39,860 nucleotides of DNA from Apostichopus parvimensis (lineage: Eukaryota > Echinodermata > Holothuroidea > Aspidochirotida > Stichopodidae). Location: NCBI GenBank assembly GCA_000934455.1, contig KN886616.1, positions 15,996 to 55,855 of the forward strand, written 5' to 3'. A program made the position numbers and the translations under genes. Numbering within the stretch: position 1 is the stretch's first letter; each line of letters starts with the position of its first letter. This document shows, piece by piece, positions 34,110 to 39,860 of this stretch. Below the pieces are notes generated by a model. It made no database searches, was not told the origin of the DNA, and saw nothing but the letters and a program-made list of their open reading frames with translations.

Positions 34110-34321
34110 CCCTAAGACACTTCTTCTGTCAGCAACGAAGCAGTTGCATTGGTTGAGAGGGATGCATTGTTCTTGCTGTTTCAGATATTCACCGACGCAA
34201 ACACATTGCTCTGATTCTGTGCGAGAGTTAGCTGAGGTGCAAGTATCAGGGTCGTCACAAGTCCTCTCGCAGGTCTCATTGCTAAATATCTCATTAGCTG
34301 GGCACCATTCAGGGATTGTTT
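34110..34321 (-). CDS. TIL-domain exon at the head of the cassette array
   Basis: 212 nt, phase 1 to 0, acceptor TTCTCTAG, ending GGG|GTCAGT exactly like the cassettes. It encodes (x)TIPEWCPANEIFSNETC, ERTCDDPDTC, EQCVCVGEYL, CIPLNQCNCF and VADRRSVLG. The CPAN start, CxC..GEY and C(I/V)P..QC ending mark a trypsin-inhibitor-like (TIL) cysteine-rich domain, here followed by the first half of a TILa-like module that is completed by cassette 1. It has eight Cys within the TIL part. Common TIL domains have ten; the two that would lie between DTC and EQC are missing. TIL followed by TILa is the usual order in zonadhesin- and Fc-binding-protein-like proteins. Confidence 0.88.
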
Positions 34322-35180
34322 CTAGAGAACAGGAAAGAAAAAAATGTAAATAATGGTAACCTGATACAGTCACGACAAATATGACATATGAAATGTGGAA
34401 TAGAATAGCTTGTCGTCATTACTTAAATACGTGGTTGTCAGAAGGTTAAGGGAAAAATACATACATTCAGAAGCTGCTCGATAAAATGTAGAACATTTTA
34501 AATAGTTAGTGGCCGTTCCTTAGTCACATTAATGCTAATATTTATTCAATATAACGAGATAAAACTCCATCATTTGTTGTACAATTAGTCTGAAACCAGG
34601 TAGTCATGGCTTAATTCTGTTTCAGAGTAAGTATAAGTATACTGCTTTCTGACAACAATGATAATTAATAACAACATCGAATTTCTTTCCGTTGGTTGTT
34701 CTGATCAAACTGAGAGACGTACCTGGTTTACGTGCATACGTTCTGTTGTACAAACATTAGGTACTGTTCTTTTTTTAAAGCCATGGTCGGTGTTGAGTAC
34801 GAAGAAGTCTTGTTGTGAGGGCGTAATCACACTTTAGCTAATGGAGGCATTTTGGAATTCTAGTATGGATACTAATGTAAGATTAAGTATTTGAACTCGC
34901 ACTAAAAGCTTGTACTCGCACTCTTAGTCATATCATGTTGTAATTGCTACGATATGTATTGTAGCGCCGTTGTACTTGCTTGTTTACTATATATATACTA
35001 TATATATTGTAGCAGTTTCTTCAAAACATATTTGACATGCCAAGTTTACTTCCAAAAGATCCCTTCGTTTCAGAATAATCCTTTCATTTTCTGCACGTTT
35101 ACGTTTGACATTTAATAAATGATCACGATTTGTTTGATTATTTTGGCTTTATATTTAAAAAAAATGTAAAAGACACTTAC
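34322..35180 (-). other. Intron or spacer between FReD exon B' and the TIL exon
   Basis: 859 bp bounded on the minus strand by GTAAGT and TCTCTAG. I looked for a FReD C exon or a signal-peptide exon here and found neither. A very short candidate with good splice signals exists at about 34723-34742, but its phase does not fit. The sequence has an AT dinucleotide tract near 34987-35009. Confidence 0.55.
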
Positions 35181-35445
35181 CATTTGACCTTGCGAATGTA
35201 CCTAAACTAGATATATAATAATTCCCCCATTCATCTGAGATACGAAACTCGTCGTATGTTACATAGTAAGTTTCTCCAGCAACGTTCTCAAAGTCCATTC
35301 GCAATTGGTACCGCTTTTGATTTGTTAAGACGGCAATTTTCTCATTTCCAATCCAAAACTCACTCCCTAGAAAGCCAAAGCCATTTTTGAAGTCTTTCCA
35401 ATTTCTATTAAAATTTACAGAATCCGACCTTCGTCGCTGTAATAC
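35181..35445 (-). CDS. FReD exon B', upstream copy
   Basis: 265 nt, phase 0 to 1, acceptor TTTGAAG, donor AATG|GTAAGT. It encodes VLQRRRSDSVNFNRNWKDFK, NGFGFLGSEFWIGNEKIA, LTNQKRYQLRMDFENVAG and YDEFRISDEW, the middle of a fibrinogen C-terminal domain. Open and well conserved with 20422-20683 at all signature positions. It joins A' (GGWT) in frame. No FReD C exon follows nearby. In phase it can join either the TIL exon (34110-34321) or the distant C exon (17964-18319). Confidence 0.9.
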
Positions 35446-35813
35446 CTTCAAAGAATATCAAAGAAGTTAAGTGTAACTAGGACGTGATTGAATAGTCATT
35501 ATTCGTTCCCTTCTGCAATGCGATTTGTTGCTAACAACTATTACACAGAAATATAAACTTATATTTCTAACTTCAGTTTGTTGTTTGGGCTAGAGGTTTA
35601 CATTTTCCTTTGAAAAGAACTACACTGTACCTAAGTACAGTCTAGTTTTTTAAATTTCACAAAATTGAAAATAATTTCGTTTCGATAAAAATATCAAATA
35701 CTATGAAATAACGATTTTGTATTACATCGCTATATATTCGTCAATGCAAAATTGAGTAAATTTGTACAAAACTAGTGAACTTTGAAAAGGAGACATTAAG
35801 TAATCAGCCATAC

Positions 35814-35986
35814 CGTCCATCCACCAGTATCAAGATCATTATTACAGTAAGCCTCAAACGGTTCCGGATAGACATCTGGTTTAATAAGATACACTCCAGA
35901 TGTATTGTGGGTAGAGGAACATGCATTTGATACTTCTTTGCAATCTCTCGGATACACAGGTTGTTGAAAAACAAAGTATAAAGAAC
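35814..35986 (-). CDS. FReD exon A', upstream copy
   Basis: 173 nt, phase 1 to 0, acceptor CATACAG, donor ACG|GTATGG. It encodes GSLYFVFQQPVYPRDCKEVS, NACSSTHNTSGVYLIKPD, and ends YCNNDLDTGGWT. It is the N-terminal part of a FReD preceded by a short linker rather than an EGF-like cassette. Spliced with B' it gives a FReD lacking its C-terminal third unless exon C at 17964 is used. Confidence 0.88.
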
Positions 35987-36089
35987 CTGTATGGAAAGTA
36001 AAACAAAGTTATCATTTTATTGCGACTGATACATTATTTCAGCTAACGAAAATATCGCCTAAGATGCCTTATCTCCATTGCCTCTTTCC

Positions 36090-36285
36090 ACCCAGGGATT
36101 AAATGGGTACATGTGAGGTAACTCGTTATTGGGCGCAGTATACAACTGCAGCCGTCTGGGGGGATTTTCTCTGGGACAGGTTATCATTGACCAGGGGTAA
36201 TATAACGTCTGTAAAGCGCTTTGAAACATATCGCTGTTAAAAAGCGCTATATGAATCAAATATTATTGTTATTATTATGATTATA
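36090..36285 (+). mobile_element. SINE-like element with (ATT)n tail, right copy
   Basis: Orthologous to the element at 10095-10315, with gtaaagcgctttgaaacata and aaaaagcgctatatgaatca followed by ATT repeats. Same class caveats apply. Confidence 0.55.
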
Positions 36286-36869
36286 AGATTCTGAGCCAAT
36301 TGTAAGAGAACTGGCTTCATTACTAAGAGAGTTAAGGAACTACATCAGTTTAAAACACCAAATATTACTCAACTACAATATAGTCGAAGATATCCCAACT
36401 TAAATTAAATAAGGTAATCGTTATTGAATAATTCTCAGATGTAACTATTTGAAGCATTATCTTTGATAAGTTTTCAGCCTGCATAGGAAATTCAAAGACC
36501 AAGAAACTTGAATTTCTCTTTTCACCAAGCTTCCGTAGTTATCAATCATATCCAAGTGAGATCAAAAGACTCATGAAAACAGGCAAATCCCATTTGTTTA
36601 ATGTACCTGAGAAAATACCGATGTAGCACGTAGGATATTGAAAGATCAAAAGGAAACTACTCAGAGGAAATCAACCTCGAAATAGATATTCGGAAATGGT
36701 GACACGATTGAAAAAAAAAAAACGTCTAGAGCAACATTAAAATGCTAACATTTCCAGTCATTCAAGTTGTCCAACTGAGGTGTTAACGTTTATAATACAT
36801 AAGTGATATAACTTACAGAGTTTTCTTCTTATTATAAGATAAATCATATAATATAAATAATATAACTAC

Positions 36870-36900
36870 CTGAAGATCTTCCCTCGGCACTGAAGATTAT
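36870..36900 (-). CDS. Mini-exon upstream of FReD exon A'
   Basis: 31 nt between ATTACACAG and CAG|GTAG, phase 0 to 1, encoding IIFSAEGRSS plus the first base of the Gly codon completed by A'. Conservation of its length, frame and both splice sites in the left copy supports it as a real exon. It should encode the mature N-terminus just after a signal peptide. The leader exon was not found upstream. Confidence 0.55.
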
Positions 36901-39860
36901 CTGTGTAATAAAAGACATTTACTGAATACATTACAAGACATAAAGAGTATTGCAGTCAACACTAAGCAGGATCAAATTAAATCTAATATTAATAAAACCA
37001 GTTTGAGGGAAAGAAAGAACTTTTCGCAAACTGTTCCAAAATATGTTAGTTTATGAGTAAAGTCGATTTAAACTTTGGTAAATTCTCCGTATCACCACTT
37101 TTAATGATGTTTTTCTTTGTCTTTATTTCATATCTGATTTACAGGTCAATGATCACTTACATAGTACAACTTTATTCCAGGAAACATTATATTATTGGCA
37201 TTTCCCGGTTTTACAGCTACTCTGGCACATGATACGTAAGTTCACGTTAAGAACAAAGGCAATAGCTGGCTGCTTCCTTACACAGCTGTGTTGCTTAATG
37301 CAGACAGATGTTCTTTGTTCAAGTTATATTTTGACATTAAAACATTTCAGACATATGTTGTAACGCATTTGAGTTTAGCAGTCATTAATAACACGTAGGG
37401 ATCATTTACATCGTCCCAGCTATTCTAGTTGGACTAAGATTACCGTGTCTTGATACTTACCGTGCACAATGAAACTCTGAGTTTTGAAAGGTGTCATGTT
37501 ACTTGTAAGGTAAGTTCATATCCATAGATTTGTACATCTTATATACTTACTACACAATTGTAGCAGCGCTGCAGAAGCTCAGCTTGGCTTCTATTAGAAG
37601 TCATTGTTTCTAGTGTTGTGCCGTTATCGCCAATATCGGACCTGGCCGATATCCGATATTTCAATCTCAATATCGGCCCCATACCGATACCGATATTTTT
37701 AAATAGCCAGAATGAATGTCAAATCGCACTTTAAGTCATACTTTAATGCATGAAGTATCAGGATTATAATCGGCTATCGTAAAATATTATATTGCACAAC
37801 TCACAAACAGTAACCACTTGATAATTCATTTGTGCCTATTCTATAACACTAGCACTAACCTCTTTTAAACTGAATGATCATAGTCCCTAACAAGATGATA
37901 TGCAAGAAACTGTGTGCTAACATTTCGTTCTTGAAAAGACACAAGTCAATTCTTCATGTTACTTCTGTTGAACGAACCGTTACTCTGTTTGACCCACTTC
38001 GTTCAAAACTTAAACTGCAAGTCTTATACAAATTGTTCTCACATAGAGCCACGAAATTCTTAGAATTGTTTTTTTAAAAGATGACATTGAGTTATAAATA
38101 AAACTGACTTCGTATAGAAAAGACATTAGCGTATCATAGCTAAGAACTTTCACTACTCTTAGTGATTAACAGAACAAAAACCACACTATTTTCTTTATTT
38201 TTTTTAACTTCCGTAAAAATTATATCCCACCATTTGCCGGCTATACTGACAACTAAGCCTAGCCATAATTAGCAAGTGCCTCGTCCTTGAATTATTCGAA
38301 AAATTGTTTCAAACAAAATTCTCAAAATACAATCTTTTCAACAGTCATTTATGTTTTAACAAAATGCATCCATGATACTCATTGCAGCTTATTAAAAGAT
38401 ACACAATTTTTGGAATGATTCAGTAGGCTGTGTCTACGTGTTAAACATTGTATTCTCAGCTGAGAACACAGACGCAATGTGCAAGTTAGTGTGATAAGCT
38501 ACCACTCTAGTTATATACATATAGTCACATTGACTGGTGAAATTTACTTTAAAGCGCTACAAAGACTGCTTGCTATGTACGTAACGTTCAGTGGCCTGAC
38601 TGGTCTGCTTACAGATCGTTATATCATTAGATCGGTAAATATTTTTTCAGAACATGTGTCATGCTTGTTTGACCGGCTAGAACAGATTAATAAATCATCG
38701 CAAGAAACAAGAAGTGGCTTTGTTGTGGGAACAAAGAGAGCAGAAATTGGAATTGGCTCCAACAATATAGGTCATTCTCACACGTATTACACACACAAAT
38801 TGTGAAAACGTCAAATTGGAAATCTGTAGTCCTTTTACAGAGAATAACATCGAACTAGATTGGACTTGATCGAGTCTCCCACGGGTGGAATTTTGCCCCA
38901 CAATGACGAGAAATTAAGATGGAAGACATTTTGCTACTCACATCAAAACGCATCCTTTTCATGAAAACTAAAATATTGAAGAACAAATAACATGATCATT
39001 GTATATGATTGTGGCCCACATTTCATTATAACTGAAATCTTTACAGAAGCCCCTGTTTTGAACCCTCACATGACGACAAATATATTCTTCCTGTACATAT
39101 TTGGTCCACTGCCATTCAAACTTATATCTACAATGCAATGTGGTAGAAGTAAATTATGGCACAACAAATGTAAGACAACCTTTGTAACGGTACCTCAACA
39201 AATCTACGTGTTGCAGTAAGAAGAATAGACTTTTAGCATTAAAATAGTAACTTTATAACATGATGATCATGATGATGTTGAAAATTGCAACAGATAAAGA
39301 ATATCAGCAGAAATGAAAAAAGAAAAAGAGGAAGTTAAGTAAGAAACGAGGAATTTCATCTTTTTCTTTCAGACCAAGTTATTCATGACCAAAATTCCAC
39401 AGTGTGATATTGCCATAGGGCAAAAGAATTTAACAAATGCTCGGCTTTAAATTTGTAAAAGTATGAACGATCGGAAGCAGCTTAAACAAATACATTTTTG
39501 CTTGTTTGTTAATGCCGAATAATTATGATATACACATGTAAGAACAGCCGAGCATATGATAGTTCAAAGTTTGTTTAAAGAGGTTATGAAATGAAAATTT
39601 TTCATGTCTTAGAATGGTTTATCAACATTACTACAACACCATCCATGCACAACTTTCCGTAAATACGGCTTCAAACGCCAGAAATTCGCTGTTAAAGTAT
39701 TCCCCAGAGACCTCTCGAGCTGCCACTCGTAAAAAAAAGCAAAGCTGCCCACCGCAGTTCATCTGACGTCATCAAAGGAACCATTTCAGCCAAAGCCGAC
39801 TCCCCGCTGTTTACCGATACGGCGTAACACAGTTTACTACATGTAACCACAACACTCTTC
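36901..39860. other. Upstream region of the locus, mostly non-coding
   Basis: Contains a donor sequence conserved in both duplicated copies (37457-37470 on minus, CACG|GTAAGTATC), perhaps the end of a non-coding first exon. An ATG 37 nt before it is in the wrong phase for the mini-exon and is out of frame in the left copy. The GATATCGG element is at 37611-37700. ORFs at 37874-38077 and 38479-38805 are not conserved as open frames in the left copy. The last 450 bases, beyond the duplication, show no feature I can support. Confidence 0.45.
37611..37700. repeat. GATATCGG-rich element, right copy
   Basis: Reads gccaatatcgg, ggccgatatccgatatt, caatatcggcc and ataccgataccgatattt. Homologous to 11321-11403. 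Confidence 0.45.

Larger units (their letters stand above)
35472..39410 (+). repeat. Segmental duplication, right copy (partner 9497-13190)
   Basis: Collinear with the left copy from cta-gacgtgattgaat (35480 against 9510) to the region past 39.2 kb. Contains the intact A' exon, SINE, mini-exon and GATATCGG element. The segment starts inside the A'-B' intron, which places one deletion breakpoint of the left copy there. Confidence 0.8.

Noticed and set aside
34054..34353. 99-codon plus-strand ORF
   Set aside because: It is antisense to the TIL exon, whose cysteine pattern and splice sites are clear.
34723..34742. 20-nt micro-exon between B' and TIL with good splice signals
   Set aside because: It would end in phase 0, but the TIL exon needs phase 1, and nothing else supports it.
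38479..38805. 108-codon plus-strand ORF
   Set aside because: The homologous left-copy sequence does not keep the frame, and no domain is recognised.

Overview
This looks like nuclear DNA of a marine invertebrate deuterostome, probably an echinoderm and perhaps a sea cucumber. The reasons are AT-rich intergenic DNA, short exons split by introns with GT/AG ends, tRNA-derived SINE fragments, and a secreted protein built from TIL, TILa/EGF-like and fibrinogen-related (FReD) domains. The species call is inference. Nothing prokaryotic or viral is visible. Bases 16778-17395 are an assembly gap.

The centre of the window is one large minus-strand locus (about 36.9 kb down to 17.96 kb). In transcription order it holds a 31-nt mini-exon (36.9 kb), FReD exons A' and B' (35.99-35.18 kb), a TIL exon (34.32-34.11 kb), sixteen 210-nt cassette exons (33.67-21.80 kb), a terminal exon fusing a last cassette to the start of a FReD (21.24-20.94 kb), the middle FReD exon (20.68-20.42 kb) and the last FReD exon with the stop codon (18.32-17.96 kb). 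All splice phases agree. TIL to stop is 4499 nt, which with the one upstream nucleotide of the split codon makes exactly 1500 codons including the stop. The whole chain from the mini-exon is 4968 nt, or 1656 codons. All sixteen cassettes are open, 70 codons long and phase 0/0, with eight cysteines each. The protein would be secreted or extracellular: an adhesive or recognition protein with a long disulfide-rich stalk and a C-terminal fibrinogen-like head. The signal-peptide exon of this locus was not found.

The cassette array has visible history. Cassettes come in two sequence types, E and V, arranged V-V-E four times and then E four times, with a trimer period of about 2.17 kb. Two neighbouring units are virtually identical including the intron. 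One cassette sits between the arms of a 240-bp inverted repeat.

The left third (7.2-13.2 kb) is a degraded partial copy of sequences now lying at 14.7-16.0, 17.9-19.2 and 35.5-39.4 kb. It keeps the mini-exon and FReD exon A but lacks B and the whole array, and its last FReD exon has three stops, so it is a pseudogene. At 3.2 kb a minus-strand signal-peptide exon begins another gene that runs left. The remaining sequence is non-coding as far as I can see, with SINE fragments, simple repeats and a weak dynein-like exon remnant at 14.4-15.1 kb.
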